From NCBI GenBank assembly GCA_945865905.1, contig CAMBFC010000011.1:1-46056 (forward strand): a stretch of 46,056 nucleotides of DNA, in the 5' to 3' direction. Under the pieces are notes generated by a model. That model had not been told where the DNA came from, searched no databases, and was given only the letters and a program-made list of their open reading frames with translations. Shown here piece after piece: positions 8,772-18,095 of this stretch; position 1 is the stretch's first letter, and the number at the start of each line of letters is the position of its first letter. The position numbers were made by a program, and so were the translations under genes. Origin of the DNA: Rickettsia typhi. Its GTDB lineage: Bacteria > Pseudomonadota > Alphaproteobacteria > Rickettsiales > UBA1997.

Positions 8772-9922
8772 CTAATACTTCCTCTTGCTTGCGAAATATT
8801 TTCTAAGCCATCTTTTTCTACAAGATGGCTTAGTTCTTTCGTAATTTTTTCAACTGAGCCAAAGCCTTGATAGATAAGGGCAGAATAGATTTGCACTAAT
8901 GATGCCCCGCATTTTATTTTAGTATAAGCATCTTGAGCATTGGTGATGCCGCCTACTCCCACTAAGGCAATCTTTCCTTCAGTAAATTTATAGAAATTTT
9001 TTAGTATCTCGTTTGATTTTTCGAATAGGGGTTTGCCGCTTAATCCGCCTGATTCGGTGGCGTTTTTGCTTTTTAGGTTTTGTGGTCTGCTGATGGTGGT
9101 GTTACTGATTATTAATGCATCAATTTTATTTTTTAGGGCGATTTGTGAGATAGTTTTTTGCTCATCTATAGTTAGATCTGGAGCGACTTTAAGCCATATT
9201 GGAGTTTTTTTATTGTGCAGTTTTTCTAGCTCATTTTTTTTGCTAATTAATGCGGATAAAAATAAATCAAGCTGATCTTCTTTTTGCAAATCGCGTAGGT
9301 TTTTTGTGTTAGGAGATGATATGTTTACAGTTATATAAGAAGCGGTTTCGTAGAATTTTTCGAGTAGTAAAATATAATCACTAATTGCGTTTTCGGTATC
9401 TTTATTTTTGCCAATATTTATTCCGAGAATATTTTTGTACGATTTGTTTTTTGTTCCAAAATCATCTGTGGTTTTGTGGTTTTTTTCTACACAAGAACTT
9501 TTGCAAGTAGAATGCGAATCGGCGTAAAATAAGTTTTCAATATTTTTTGCAAACACCTCTGCGCCCTTATTATTAAAGCCTAGACGATTGATTATTGCTC
9601 TATCTTCTGCTAAGCGAAAAAGTCTTGGTTTATCATTTCCGCTTTGAGCTTTTGGCGTAACCGTGCCAACTTCAACAAATCCAAAACCAAATTGCTGCAA
9701 AGCTTTTACCGCTTCAGCATTTTTATCAAAACCAGCAGCCATGCCAATGGGGCTTTTAAAATCAAGGCCCCACAAATTTTGTTGTAAGTTTTTATATTGC
9801 TTATTTATTGCGCAACTAGTCGCTAAATTAGGAAAATATTTTAAAAAATTAATCGCTAAATTATGCGCAGTTTCAGCATCTAATTTAAAAACTAATGGGC
9901 GAAAAATTTGATAAAGATTCAT
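8768..9922 (-). CDS. pyrD: Dihydroorotate dehydrogenase (quinone), class 2
   Basis: Membrane-associated flavoenzyme oxidising dihydroorotate with quinone in pyrimidine synthesis. The N-terminal helix [19 protein letters not shown] marks class 2; [35 protein letters not shown] and NTTISRP follow in order. At 384 residues it is about 30-40 longer than usual, because a Ser/Lys/Asn/Cys-rich insertion (about residues 131-160, DNA 9443-9532) separates the FNNKG region from ILGINIGK. The ATG of this gene overlaps the stop of the next upstream gene by four bases, suggesting translational coupling. Confidence 0.93.
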   Translation of the reverse strand: MNLYQIFRPLVFKLDAETAHNLAINFLKYFPNLATSCAINKQYKNLQQNLWGLDFKSPIGMAAGFDKNAEAVKALQQFGFGFVEVGTVTPKAQSGNDKPRLFRLAEDRAIINRLGFNNKGAEVFAKNIENLFYADSHSTCKSSCVEKNHKTTDDFGTKNKSYKNILGINIGKNKDTENAISDYILLLEKFYETASYITVNISSPNTKNLRDLQKEDQLDLFLSALISKKNELEKLHNKKTPIWLKVAPDLTIDEQKTISQIALKNKIDALIISNTTISRPQNLKSKNATESGGLSGKPLFEKSNEILKNFYKFTEGKIALVGVGGITNAQDAYTKIKCGASLVQIYSALIYQGFGSVEKITKELSHLVEKDGLENISQARGSIS

Positions 9923-10491
9923 GATTCGACAATATTTTTTTTGCGCCGCAAAAGCATGATAATGCTGGTTGTAGCGATGATTATTAGAATTACATCAGAA
10001 GAGCGTTTTAGTAAAAAATTTTCACTGAGTTTTTTCTTGAGTCGGATTTTTTTTCGCTCACTTGGTTCAGATGATAATGGCATGGAATTAAGGTGGATCT
10101 GGGCTTCTTGGTTATTGCGAATATTTTTCATGCTATAAAAAGCACTGTTGGTTAAATAAAGCATCGAAGAAAAAACCATAAAAAAAACAAATCCAGCGCA
10201 AATTTTAATATAGAAAGAGGGCTTGATTTGCAAGGGCTCGCTGTCAGTTTTTGTAATCGTGTCGTATTTAGTAATTAAAAATAATACCATCATTAAATAG
10301 GCGATCAGCGTTAAAACTATTTCTTTAAAAGAGTTGTAGTTGGTAATGGTGAGGCTAAAAAAAAGTATTAAAGTTAGATGGGCGGTTATTAGTGAGGAGA
10401 TCGTGCTGGTGCGGGTTTTGACGGCAAAAATAGTTACTAAACAGAGGGCTATAAAAAGTAACGAAGTGAGAATTTTTCCGTCAAAAAACAT
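9919..10491 (-). CDS. Multi-pass membrane protein of unknown function
   Basis: Not recognised. 190 residues with about five hydrophobic segments: 8-24, 30-48, 56-75, 91-112 and 164-181, the last followed by an Arg/Lys-rich end (RRKKN). A Lys/Arg-rich stretch (about 144-160, ERKKIRLKKKLS) would lie on the cytoplasmic face. No charged residues within the membrane segments suggest a transporter. It overlaps pyrD by ATGA and is therefore probably translated together with it. Confidence 0.6.
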   Translation of the reverse strand: MFFDGKILTSLLFIALCLVTIFAVKTRTSTISSLITAHLTLILFFSLTITNYNSFKEIVLTLIAYLMMVLFLITKYDTITKTDSEPLQIKPSFYIKICAGFVFFMVFSSMLYLTNSAFYSMKNIRNNQEAQIHLNSMPLSSEPSERKKIRLKKKLSENFLLKRSSDVILIIIATTSIIMLLRRKKNIVES

Positions 10492-10645
10492 CGTAAATTT
10501 TATATTGTGATCATTCTAAATACTTGACTTGTAGCGCTAAATTAAAAATAGTATATTTTTTAACTCGATGCTCTTCCTAGGCGCTGCTAGCTAACCAAGT
10601 CAATTCCATATTTTGCAAAACTATAAGGTTACACTTCACGGTTTG
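10492..10645. other. Intergenic region with a plus-strand promoter-like sequence
   Basis: TTGACT (10523-10528) and TAGTAT (10548-10553) lie 19 bases apart on the plus strand, although both flanking genes run the other way. About 70 bases follow before the dapD end, containing several short self-complementary bits (GCGCTGCTAGC). A short unannotated RNA is possible; I recognise no known RNA family here. Confidence 0.25.
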
Positions 10646-11485
10646 TTAATCGCGCAACAATTCGTTAATCGAGGTTTTGCTGCGTGTTTTTTCATCAACT
10701 TTTTTTACAATTACTGCGGCATAAAGTGAAATATCTTTCGCGCCTTTGCTTGAAGCAATATTGCCCGGAACCACAACGGAGTAAGCTGGAACGCGTCCAT
10801 AGAAAATCTCACCAGTTTCGCGATCAATAATTTTTGTCGAGGCGCCAATGTAAACGCCCATAGAAATTACTGAGCCAGTTTCAACTATTACACCTTCGGC
10901 GATTTCGCTGCGCGCGCCGATAAAACAATTATCCTCGATGATAACTGGATTGGCTTGCAAAGGCTCTAAAACCCCGCCGATTCCTGCGCCGCCAGAGATG
11001 TGACAGTTTTTTCCGATTTGCGCGCAAGAGCCTACGGTGGCCCAAGTATCAATCATCGAGCCCTCATCAACATAAGCGCCAACATTTACAAATGATGGCA
11101 ATAATACTACACCTTTGGCGATAAAAGCAGAATGACGCACAACCGCACCCGGTAAGACGCGAAAGCCTGCTTGACGAAATTCTGCTTCACCCCAATTGGC
11201 AAATTTTAAGGGCACTTTGTCAAAAAATGAAATAGCGTCACCGCTTGATCCCGTGTGCTTGCTGAGATAGTTATCGTTCAAGCGAAATGACAATAAAATT
11301 GCTTTTTTTACCCATTGATTAACTTGCCAGCCATCGGGTTTTTTTTCACAAATTCGTAAAGCGCCAGAATCAAGCAAAGCTAGAGTTTGATTGACTGCAT
11401 CGCATGTTTCGCCTTTAGTAGAAAAATTAATTTCAGCGCGATTTTCAAAAGATTTTTCGATTATTTGAGAAAGATTTTGTATCAT
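10646..11485 (-). CDS. dapD: Tetrahydrodipicolinate N-succinyltransferase
   Basis: Succinylates 2,3,4,5-tetrahydropyridine-2,6-dicarboxylate in the lysine/meso-diaminopimelate pathway, feeding peptidoglycan. 279 residues with an N-terminal helical domain and a left-handed parallel beta-helix of hexapeptide repeats (about 100-240); [20 protein letters not shown] and [20 protein letters not shown] are characteristic. Its presence implies that the cell still makes diaminopimelate and so probably a wall. Stands alone on the minus strand between non-coding gaps. Confidence 0.95.
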   Translation of the reverse strand: MIQNLSQIIEKSFENRAEINFSTKGETCDAVNQTLALLDSGALRICEKKPDGWQVNQWVKKAILLSFRLNDNYLSKHTGSSGDAISFFDKVPLKFANWGEAEFRQAGFRVLPGAVVRHSAFIAKGVVLLPSFVNVGAYVDEGSMIDTWATVGSCAQIGKNCHISGGAGIGGVLEPLQANPVIIEDNCFIGARSEIAEGVIVETGSVISMGVYIGASTKIIDRETGEIFYGRVPAYSVVVPGNIASSKGAKDISLYAAVIVKKVDEKTRSKTSINELLRD

Positions 11486-11609
11486 TTTTAAGAGTAAAAA
11501 ATTTTAATTAATATCTATGTCGCTCAAGGAGATCCAACATAATTTGTTGCAAAATAGTTTTCTAAGATAACTAGATTTTATAATAAAGAAGCCGGCGGAT
11601 TCTAGTATT

Positions 11610-12920
11610 CTAATTGCCCCATTCCAAGCTATTGCTGGTTTGGCAAGATTGACATTTTGCCGCCCAAGCAGAACTTAAATGCCCACAAGTAGAGCATTTA
11701 TAATTATTTTCGCGCGTAAACATTGCGGCATTTTCTAAAAATTGATTAGCCTTTTCGTTGTTTCCTAAAAGCTTTTCAACTATGCCAAGGGCTCTATAGC
11801 TGCGATAAGTTTTTTCTTTTGCTAATGATGAATATAAAAAATCTTCAGCTTCTTTATAGCTTCCACATCTTAGAGCGGTAAGTCCTAAAGCCAAATCACC
11901 AAGATATGTTTTATTGTTTAAGGCAACCAGTTTTTTCATCGATTTGAGCCTTTTTTGTGGCTTTGTTTTGCGATTAATTAGATCAAAAATTGTGGCAAAA
12001 ATTAAGCGCGGATTTTCTTTCCACGATTTTTTTATCAAGTATTTTGCACGAAAACTAAAGCCGCGCTTGATCCATGATTTAAGTAAAATTTCTGTGGCAG
12101 GCAAAAAGTTTTCATCTGATTTTAAAGCAAGTTTTGCATGACTAATTGCTTTGCCAAAAAGCCTTTTGCGATAATATCCCAAAGCTATGGCGCTGTTGAT
12201 TGTAGCCTCATCTCGCTTTTGCAATTCATCGCTAAAATATTTAGCATTATTATTATCAATTAATGCTTTTGCTTCTTGCCACAATCCTTCTTTTTTATAG
12301 AGAGTGAAAAGCAATTTTATGATGCGCGAATTATCTTTTTTAAGTGATAAAATTTGTTTGGCATAGGCGATGGCAGTAGAGTTATCATGTTTCTCTAGAG
12401 CGATTTCAAAGCGACAAGTAAGCTCCATAATTTTGGCAAATTTGCTATTTTGAATTTTAGCAAAAAACTCGGCGGCCTTAGAATAATCTTTATCCTGATA
12501 ATATATTTTGCCCAAGAAAAAATTATTTAATTGTGGATTTTTAATCAAAGAAGAGAGTTTTTTCTGCAAAGCAAAAGATGCTTTTGTATCATCGCTTTCT
12601 AAAGAAAGCAAAAGTTGTGAAGTAAGATCAATACCTTGCCAATGCCTATGAATCGTGGTTTCAAGGCGCTTCACATAACTTTTTTTGAAAAGTAATTTGA
12701 AGAGGCTAGGAAATTTCATCGCTAAAATTCTTGCCAAAATATAAGAGAAAATAAAAACAATCGCAGCAAAAACAATCGCAATTAAAAGTGCGGTAAGTAT
12801 ATCGGTTTTTGCCTCATATCCTAGCCAAGTAACAAGCACGGTGCCATTGTGATCAAGCACCCAAACCAATGAAATGGTGGCGGTAAAAGCAACGAATAAG
12901 AACCACAAAATTGTAAACAT
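11610..12920 (-). CDS. hemY: HemY-like TPR membrane protein
   Basis: Alphaproteobacterial HemY-type protein encoded with heme genes; no enzyme activity is established for this family (it is not protoporphyrinogen oxidase). 436 residues: two N-terminal membrane segments (about 1-25 and 41-67), then a long helical TPR-like region (about 110-400), then a C-terminal zinc-ribbon-like CxxC...CxxC motif (KCSTCGH and KCQSCQ). Follows the mitofilin-like gene by 14 bases in the conserved hemD - mic60 - hemY order. The zinc ribbon at the end is usual in the alphaproteobacterial version. Confidence 0.85.
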   Translation of the reverse strand: MFTILWFLFVAFTATISLVWVLDHNGTVLVTWLGYEAKTDILTALLIAIVFAAIVFIFSYILARILAMKFPSLFKLLFKKSYVKRLETTIHRHWQGIDLTSQLLLSLESDDTKASFALQKKLSSLIKNPQLNNFFLGKIYYQDKDYSKAAEFFAKIQNSKFAKIMELTCRFEIALEKHDNSTAIAYAKQILSLKKDNSRIIKLLFTLYKKEGLWQEAKALIDNNNAKYFSDELQKRDEATINSAIALGYYRKRLFGKAISHAKLALKSDENFLPATEILLKSWIKRGFSFRAKYLIKKSWKENPRLIFATIFDLINRKTKPQKRLKSMKKLVALNNKTYLGDLALGLTALRCGSYKEAEDFLYSSLAKEKTYRSYRALGIVEKLLGNNEKANQFLENAAMFTRENNYKCSTCGHLSSAWAAKCQSCQTSNSLEWGN

Positions 12921-12934
12921 ATTTGTTTAATTTT

Positions 12935-13819
12935 TTAAATCGAGCCGCGCAAATAGAGCAAAAGTTCTTGATCAATTTTTTGTATTTCTGCTGCCGATTT
13001 TAATGTTTCTAAAAATTCCAGTGAAATTTCTTGATAGCTTTGATCTAGCAAAATGAACGAATCTAGAGCGCTGATAAAATCCTCATTTTGTAAAAATTCT
13101 TCAGTGGTACGAATAATGCCATCAACGCTTTGCGTGTTTGAATCTAATTTGCGAATTACTACTAACTTAGAAAGATTATGGCGAATTTTTTTAACTAAAC
13201 TGCTACTAGGATCGTTAGTTTTGGCGGCAATTAAATCAGGAATTAGTGCCGTAAAATTTTGCAGCAAAATTTTTGAACCGTGGAATTTTTCTAAATTTGG
13301 TTTTAGTAAAGTGATTTTGGCCTGAAGGTTTTTATCAAGAACCGCAAGGGTTTCAAGACTTTTTAAAGTTTCAGAGACATTTTGCCCAGCATAAAATCTT
13401 TGGCGCAAATCAACATAAGTAAAAATAATTTTCCCTGCTTTTTCTTGTGATTTATATTTAGCAAATTCAGTTTTTAGGCCCTGAATATCGGTTTTTAGAT
13501 CGCCAATTTGTACTTGGTTTTTTAGCAGCAATTGATAGATAAATTCAGCTCCACCTTCTTTGAGCTCGGTTAGCGTAATATCAGAAAGCTTGCTATCATC
13601 AAAGGTGTCATCATGATTTTTATCATCGCTCGAAAGATCAAAAATTTCACTTTCAATACTATTAAATTTGCTAGTTTCTGTTTGCGAGTTGAGGCGCTGC
13701 ATCGCTTTGAATTTCCAGTATCGAAGGCCAACATAGCCAGCAAAAATTATTGCAAAAATAATAATAATTTTTGTAAGAAAGCTAGATTTTTTTTTCACCA
13801 ACTTGATTGTTTCTGACAT
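12935..13819 (-). CDS. Mitofilin/Mic60-like inner-membrane protein
   Basis: 294 residues from the ATG at 13819 (MSETIKLVKKKSSF); an earlier in-frame ATG at 13861 would reach into hemD and is less likely. One N-terminal membrane segment (about 16-34) follows a basic stretch; a predicted coiled coil lies near residues 100-130 (LKTDIQGLKTEFAKYK), and the C-terminal half is helical with the compact domain typical of the family. The position between hemD and hemY is where alphaproteobacterial Mic60 homologues are known to lie. In that family the protein shapes membranes and contacts the outer membrane; here that role is inference. Confidence 0.72.
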   Translation of the reverse strand: MSETIKLVKKKSSFLTKIIIIFAIIFAGYVGLRYWKFKAMQRLNSQTETSKFNSIESEIFDLSSDDKNHDDTFDDSKLSDITLTELKEGGAEFIYQLLLKNQVQIGDLKTDIQGLKTEFAKYKSQEKAGKIIFTYVDLRQRFYAGQNVSETLKSLETLAVLDKNLQAKITLLKPNLEKFHGSKILLQNFTALIPDLIAAKTNDPSSSLVKKIRHNLSKLVVIRKLDSNTQSVDGIIRTTEEFLQNEDFISALDSFILLDQSYQEISLEFLETLKSAAEIQKIDQELLLYLRGSI

Positions 13820-13842
13820 ATTTTTTTGATTCGCTATAATGA

Positions 13843-14520
13843 TCAATTTTTTAAAACACAAAATTCAACATTCCCAAAACCAAGTTCCTTCGATGTCGCA
13901 ACGATTTTATCACTCAAACACAATAGCTTAGAATCGCTAAAATATTCAAGAAGATTGTTGTTTTTCAGCAATTCATGAAATTTTTTCACGCTATTTTGCG
14001 AATAAATCAATACAAAATCAATTTTTTGTTGCGAGATTTTTTGCAAAAAATCAGTAGAAAAATTAGTGTGCCATTTTATTTTATAAGCAAGAATTTTATC
14101 TACCATAAAGCCAATCAGCTCTAGCTCTAATTTAAAATCGAGAGTTATAACATCGCCACAAAAATATAAAATTTTACCATTTTTTGGATCAAGATTTTTG
14201 ATGATTAAATTTCTTAAATCTTCCGCCGAAGATTTTGTTGGATGAAAAATATTTTTATACCCGCAAGTCAGCAGTCTTTCTGCGCTTTGCAAGCCAACGG
14301 CAAAAATTTTAACATCAAGCGCTAGGTCAGAATTTATAACTGCATCGCAAGCGTTTGAGCTAGTGATTATAATGGCTTGCGGGCTTTTATCTGCAATAAT
14401 GGAAGTTATGCTTTCAACAGAAAAAATCGGCTCAATAATAACATTGCAGCCTTTAGAATATAAAATTTCTGCAGCTTTTTTAGCATTTTCTTTTGGGCGC
14501 AGAATCAGATAATTAGGCAT
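13843..14520 (-). CDS. hemD: Uroporphyrinogen-III synthase
   Basis: Closes and inverts ring D of hydroxymethylbilane to uroporphyrinogen III in heme synthesis. 225 residues, two similar alpha/beta domains. Sequence in this family is weakly conserved; the supporting features are the N-terminal LILRPKENAKKAAEILYSKG, AIIITSSNACDAV, IFAVGLQSAERL and the later DFVLIYSQNSVKKFHELL. Gene order (hemD, mic60-like, hemY) strengthens the call. The upstream partner hemC is not in the window: the next gene upstream is sucC, divergent. Confidence 0.82.
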   Translation of the reverse strand: MPNYLILRPKENAKKAAEILYSKGCNVIIEPIFSVESITSIIADKSPQAIIITSSNACDAVINSDLALDVKIFAVGLQSAERLLTCGYKNIFHPTKSSAEDLRNLIIKNLDPKNGKILYFCGDVITLDFKLELELIGFMVDKILAYKIKWHTNFSTDFLQKISQQKIDFVLIYSQNSVKKFHELLKNNNLLEYFSDSKLLCLSDKIVATSKELGFGNVEFCVLKN

Positions 14521-14556
14521 TTCATTCGTAAAAAATTGTATTTTATAACTACCTAC

Positions 14557-14584
14557 TTGATTTCTCGAACTTAAAACCTACAAT
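14557..14584 (+). promoter_or_regulatory. sucC promoter
   Basis: TTGATT (14557-14562) and TACAAT (14579-14584) are separated by 16 bases, 36 bases ahead of the sucC ATG, in the 100-base divergent gap between hemD and sucC. Confidence 0.5.
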
Positions 14585-14620
14585 ACGCCCTCTTTTTTTC
14601 CAATCGATATTAGCAAAAAT

Positions 14621-15808
14621 ATGAATATCCACGAATACCAAGCAAAGCAGTTGCTAAAAAAATTCGGCGTCGCTGTACCAGAAGGTCATCCCGCCTTTAG
14701 CGTTAAAGAAGCAGTTGATGCAGCGCAAGAATTGCAAAATAACGGCAATAAAATTTTTGTAGTAAAAGCGCAAATCCACGCTGGCGGCCGCGGCAAAGCT
14801 GGTGGTGTTAAAGTTGTAAAATCAATTGAAGAAGTAAAAGAAAAGGCTTCGCAAATTTTGGGGATGACATTAATCACTCATCAAACTGGTCCTGAAGGCA
14901 GGCTGGTAAAGCGTTTATATGTTGAAGCTGGATCAAGCATTAAGCATGAATATTATCTTTCTGCAGTGGTTGATCGCAAAAGCAAAGCAATTGTTTTTAT
15001 GGCTTCAAGTGAAGGCGGCGTTGAGATTGAAGAAGTTGCGGCCAAACATCCAGAAAAAATCATCTCAGTAAAAGTTGATATCGCCGCAGGAATCCAGCAA
15101 TTTCATGCGCGCAAACTTGGCTTCGCTCTAGGCTTAAAAGGCGATGTGCTTAAAAAATTCGTTAAAATAATTTTTTCACTTTATAACGCTTTTGTTGATT
15201 GCGATATGTCTCAACTTGAGGTGAACCCTTTGGTTGAAACGGCTGAAGGCGATATTATTGCTCTTGATGCAAAAATAAATTTTGATGATAATGCACTTTT
15301 CCGCCACGAAGAAATTCGCTCGCTGCGAGATTTGGATGAAGAAGAGCCGCTTGAAATTCAAGCTTCAAAATTCGATTTAAACTATGTAAAAATGGATGGC
15401 AAAATTGGCTGTATGGTCAATGGTGCAGGGCTTGCAATGGCCACAATGGATATCATTCAACTTTATGGATCATCCCCAGCAAACTTTTTGGATGTTGGTG
15501 GCGGAGCTACGCGTGAGAAGGTTACCGAGGCTTTTAAAATTATTTTATCCGATCCAAATGTTAAAGGAATTCTAGTTAATATTTTTGGCGGCATCATGCG
15601 TTGCGATATTATCGCTAACGGAATCATCGAGGCGGCAAAAGAAGTCAATCTATCAATACCTTTAGTGGTTCGTCTTGAGGGCACCAATGTTGAGCTTGGA
15701 AAAGAAATTCTTGCAAAATCAGGCCTTGCAGTTATTGCAGCTAATGATCTTGGCGATGCAGCGCAAAAAATTGTTAAAGCAGTGCAAGATGCTGAGGCGA
15801 TAATCTAG
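14621..15808 (+). CDS. sucC: Succinyl-CoA synthetase beta subunit
   Basis: Nucleotide-binding and specificity subunit of the TCA-cycle enzyme that converts succinyl-CoA to succinate with ATP or GTP formation. 395 residues: ATP-grasp domain ([35 protein letters not shown]), SQLEVNPLV, then the CoA-ligase domain ([31 protein letters not shown]). All in the usual order and length. Followed after 66 bases by sucD, the alpha subunit. Confidence 0.96.
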   Translation: MNIHEYQAKQLLKKFGVAVPEGHPAFSVKEAVDAAQELQNNGNKIFVVKAQIHAGGRGKAGGVKVVKSIEEVKEKASQILGMTLITHQTGPEGRLVKRLYVEAGSSIKHEYYLSAVVDRKSKAIVFMASSEGGVEIEEVAAKHPEKIISVKVDIAAGIQQFHARKLGFALGLKGDVLKKFVKIIFSLYNAFVDCDMSQLEVNPLVETAEGDIIALDAKINFDDNALFRHEEIRSLRDLDEEEPLEIQASKFDLNYVKMDGKIGCMVNGAGLAMATMDIIQLYGSSPANFLDVGGGATREKVTEAFKIILSDPNVKGILVNIFGGIMRCDIIANGIIEAAKEVNLSIPLVVRLEGTNVELGKEILAKSGLAVIAANDLGDAAQKIVKAVQDAEAII

Positions 15809-15874
15809 GCTTGATTTGGCGATTGATCATTGTTTGAAAAACATAAGAAATATTTACAATAATTTTTAAGAAAA

Positions 15875-16759
15875 ATGTCAGTATTAGTTAATAAAAATAC
15901 CAAAGTTATTTGCCAAGGATTTACTGGGGCGCAAGGTACCTTCCATTCAGAGCAAGCAATTGCCTATGGAACAAAAATGGTCGGCGGAGTTACTCCCGGA
16001 AAGGGCGGAACCACGCATCTTGGCTTGCCTGTTTTTGATACAGTTCATGATGCGCGCAAAGCCACTGATTGCAATGCCTCAGTTATTTATGTGCCGCCTC
16101 CATTCGCTGCTGATGCGATTCTTGAAGCGATAGATGCAGAAATTGAACTCATCGTTTGCATTACCGAAGGCATTCCTGTTCTTGATATGGTGAAGGTAAA
16201 AAAAGCGTTGGCAGGCTCTAAATCTCGTTTGATCGGGCCAAACTGCCCCGGAATCATCACTCCTGGTGAATGCAAAATTGGTATCATGCCAGGACATATT
16301 CACAAATCTGGTTCGGTTGGGATTGTTTCTCGTTCAGGCACTTTAACTTATGAAGCGGTGCATCAAACAACCAAGGCTGGCCTAGGTCAAAGCACTTGTA
16401 TCGGAATCGGTGGTGATCCAGTTAACGGCACAACTTTTATTGATTGCCTCGATTTATTTTTGTCCGATCCACAAACTGAATCAATCATCATGATTGGCGA
16501 AATTGGCGGTTCTGACGAAGAAGATGCGGCAGAATTTTTAAAAGAAGAAGCTAAAAAAGGTCGCTCTAAACCATGTGTTGGCTTTATCGCTGGCAAAACT
16601 GCTCCTGAAGGCCGCAGAATGGGTCACGCCGGGGCAATTGTTTCTGGTGGAAAAGGCGGCGCCGAGGATAAAATTGCTGCGATGAAAAGCGCGGGGATTG
16701 TTATGTCTGATAGTCCGGCATTGCTTGGTGAAACCATGTTGAAATTATTAAAAAAATAG
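15875..16759 (+). CDS. sucD: Succinyl-CoA synthetase alpha subunit
   Basis: CoA-binding, phosphohistidine-bearing subunit partnering SucC. 294 residues. [15 protein letters not shown] is the CoA-site start, [20 protein letters not shown] is the family signature, and the phosphorylated His lies in [16 protein letters not shown] (about residue 250). Length is normal. Gene order sucC-sucD is standard; no lpd/sucAB genes adjoin it, although lpd is at 20.1 kb. Confidence 0.96.
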   Translation: MSVLVNKNTKVICQGFTGAQGTFHSEQAIAYGTKMVGGVTPGKGGTTHLGLPVFDTVHDARKATDCNASVIYVPPPFAADAILEAIDAEIELIVCITEGIPVLDMVKVKKALAGSKSRLIGPNCPGIITPGECKIGIMPGHIHKSGSVGIVSRSGTLTYEAVHQTTKAGLGQSTCIGIGGDPVNGTTFIDCLDLFLSDPQTESIIMIGEIGGSDEEDAAEFLKEEAKKGRSKPCVGFIAGKTAPEGRRMGHAGAIVSGGKGGAEDKIAAMKSAGIVMSDSPALLGETMLKLLKK

Positions 16760-16834
16760 AATATTAAATTTATTTTTTTGAAGGACTTGATTTAATTGAT
16801 TGAGTTTTAGTAAAATTGAAATCGAAAAATTTTC

Positions 16835-16857
16835 TTGTGATTTTTTAAAAATCACAA
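16835..16857. promoter_or_regulatory. Perfect palindrome upstream of recA
   Basis: An 11-base arm (TTGTGATTTTT) and its exact reverse complement are separated by one T, centred 46 bases before the recA ATG. It may be an operator or a weak sucD terminator without a proper T-tail. I see no alphaproteobacterial LexA box (GTTC-N7-GTTC) in the gap. Confidence 0.4.
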
Positions 16858-16891
16858 ATAAGCATAAAACACAAACCAAAAAGGAGACCAC

Positions 16892-17950
16892 ATGACAGAC
16901 CGCAAAAAAGCCCTTGAAGCAGCGTTAGCGCAAATCGATAAACAATTTGGCAAAGGATCAGTAATGACCTTGGGCCAAAAAGCTGTAATGGATGTAGAAA
17001 TTATCCCAAGTGGATCATTAGCGCTTGATTCAGCTCTAGGTGTTGGCGGTTATCCGCGCGGCAGAATCGTAGAAATCTACGGACCAGAATCATCAGGCAA
17101 AACCACTCTAACTTTGCATGCAATCGCTGAAGCGCAAAAAGCTGGCTTATCTTGCGCCTTTGTTGATGCTGAGCACGCTTTTGATCCATCTTATGCGCGC
17201 AATCTTGGCATCAATCTTGATAGCTTGATTATTTCGCAACCAGATAATGGTGAAGCGGCACTTGAAATTGTTGATACTCTAGTGCGCTCAGGTGCAATTG
17301 ATCTAGTGGTGATTGATTCAGTGGCGGCTTTGGTACCGCTAGTTGAACTTGAAGGCGGCATGGGCGATAACCAAATGGGCTTACAGGCGCGCTTGATGAG
17401 CAAGGCTTTGCGCAAATTAACTTCTACAGTTTCTAAAAGCAATTCGACAATTATTTTTATCAACCAAATTCGTATGAAGATTGGCGTGATGTTTGGCTCT
17501 CCTGAAACAACCTCAGGTGGAAACTCACTTAAATTTTATGCTTCGGTGCGTTTGGATATTCGTCGTGGTTCGCCAATCAAGGATCAAGAAGAAGTTCTTG
17601 GCAACGAAACTCGCGTTAAAGTAGTAAAAAATAAAGTTGCGCCGCCATTTAAAACGGCAGATTTTGAAATCATCTATGGTGAAGGCATTTCGCGCATTGG
17701 CGAAGTTATTGAGCTTGCTTCAAAATACAATGTTATTGAAAAATCGGGTTCTTGGTATGCTTATAAAGGCGCTAAAATTGGCCAAGGCAAAGAAAATGTT
17801 AAAGCCTATCTAAAAGAAAATCCAAAAGTTGCGGATGAGCTAGAAAACTTGGTCCGTGAAAAATTAGGTATTGCGGGAAATAAAAAACCTGCTAAGATAG
17901 AGCAAGAAGTTAAAGAAATTGCTAAAAAATCAGCGAAAGCTGCTAGTTAG
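16892..17950 (+). CDS. recA: RecA recombinase
   Basis: DNA-dependent ATPase that coats single strands and drives homologous pairing, and triggers LexA cleavage where LexA exists. 352 residues. Walker A is GPESSGKTT (64-72), Walker B is in [13 protein letters not shown], and the DNA-binding loops ([20 protein letters not shown] and [19 protein letters not shown]) are intact. A strong Shine-Dalgarno site (AAAGGAGA) 7 bases upstream is unusual for this window and fixes the start. A hairpin terminator follows. Together with dprA at 32.6 kb it would serve uptake of DNA (inference). Confidence 0.97.
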   Translation: MTDRKKALEAALAQIDKQFGKGSVMTLGQKAVMDVEIIPSGSLALDSALGVGGYPRGRIVEIYGPESSGKTTLTLHAIAEAQKAGLSCAFVDAEHAFDPSYARNLGINLDSLIISQPDNGEAALEIVDTLVRSGAIDLVVIDSVAALVPLVELEGGMGDNQMGLQARLMSKALRKLTSTVSKSNSTIIFINQIRMKIGVMFGSPETTSGGNSLKFYASVRLDIRRGSPIKDQEEVLGNETRVKVVKNKVAPPFKTADFEIIYGEGISRIGEVIELASKYNVIEKSGSWYAYKGAKIGQGKENVKAYLKENPKVADELENLVREKLGIAGNKKPAKIEQEVKEIAKKSAKAAS

Positions 17951-17965
17951 TTTGTTCATTTTTTT

Positions 17966-17992
17966 ATAGGCAAAGTTCTTTTGCCTATATTT
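17966..17992 (+). terminator. recA intrinsic terminator
   Basis: The 9-bp stem ATAGGCAAA / TTTGCCTAT (17966-17974 and 17980-17988), loop GTTCT, is followed by ATTTT. It ends recA just before tRNA-Arg(ACG). Confidence 0.75.
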
Positions 17993-17995
17993 TAC

Positions 17996-18072
17996 GCACT
18001 CGTAGCTCAATTGGATAGAGCACCTGACTACGGATCAGGAGGTTGTAGGTTCAAATCCCGCCGAGTGCGCCA
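17996..18072 (+). tRNA. tRNA-Arg(ACG)
   Basis: Acceptor GCACTCG pairs with CGAGTGC; D loop AATTGGATAGA; anticodon arm CCTGA-CTACGGA-TCAGG gives ACG (read as ICG after deamination); T arm TGTAG... with TTCAAAT; discriminator G and encoded CCA at 18070-18072. Confidence 0.96.
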
Positions 18073-18095
18073 TTTCCCCCCTCCTTATTACTATT

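Noticed and set aside
9430..9560. Rickettsia palindromic element in pyrD
   Set aside because: The insertion is real by length, but I found no extended self-complementarity in its DNA and no similarity to the hairpin core.
16760..16891. LexA box in the recA leader
   Set aside because: Neither GTTC-N7-GTTC nor GAAC-N7-GAAC nor CTGT-N8-ACAG is present.
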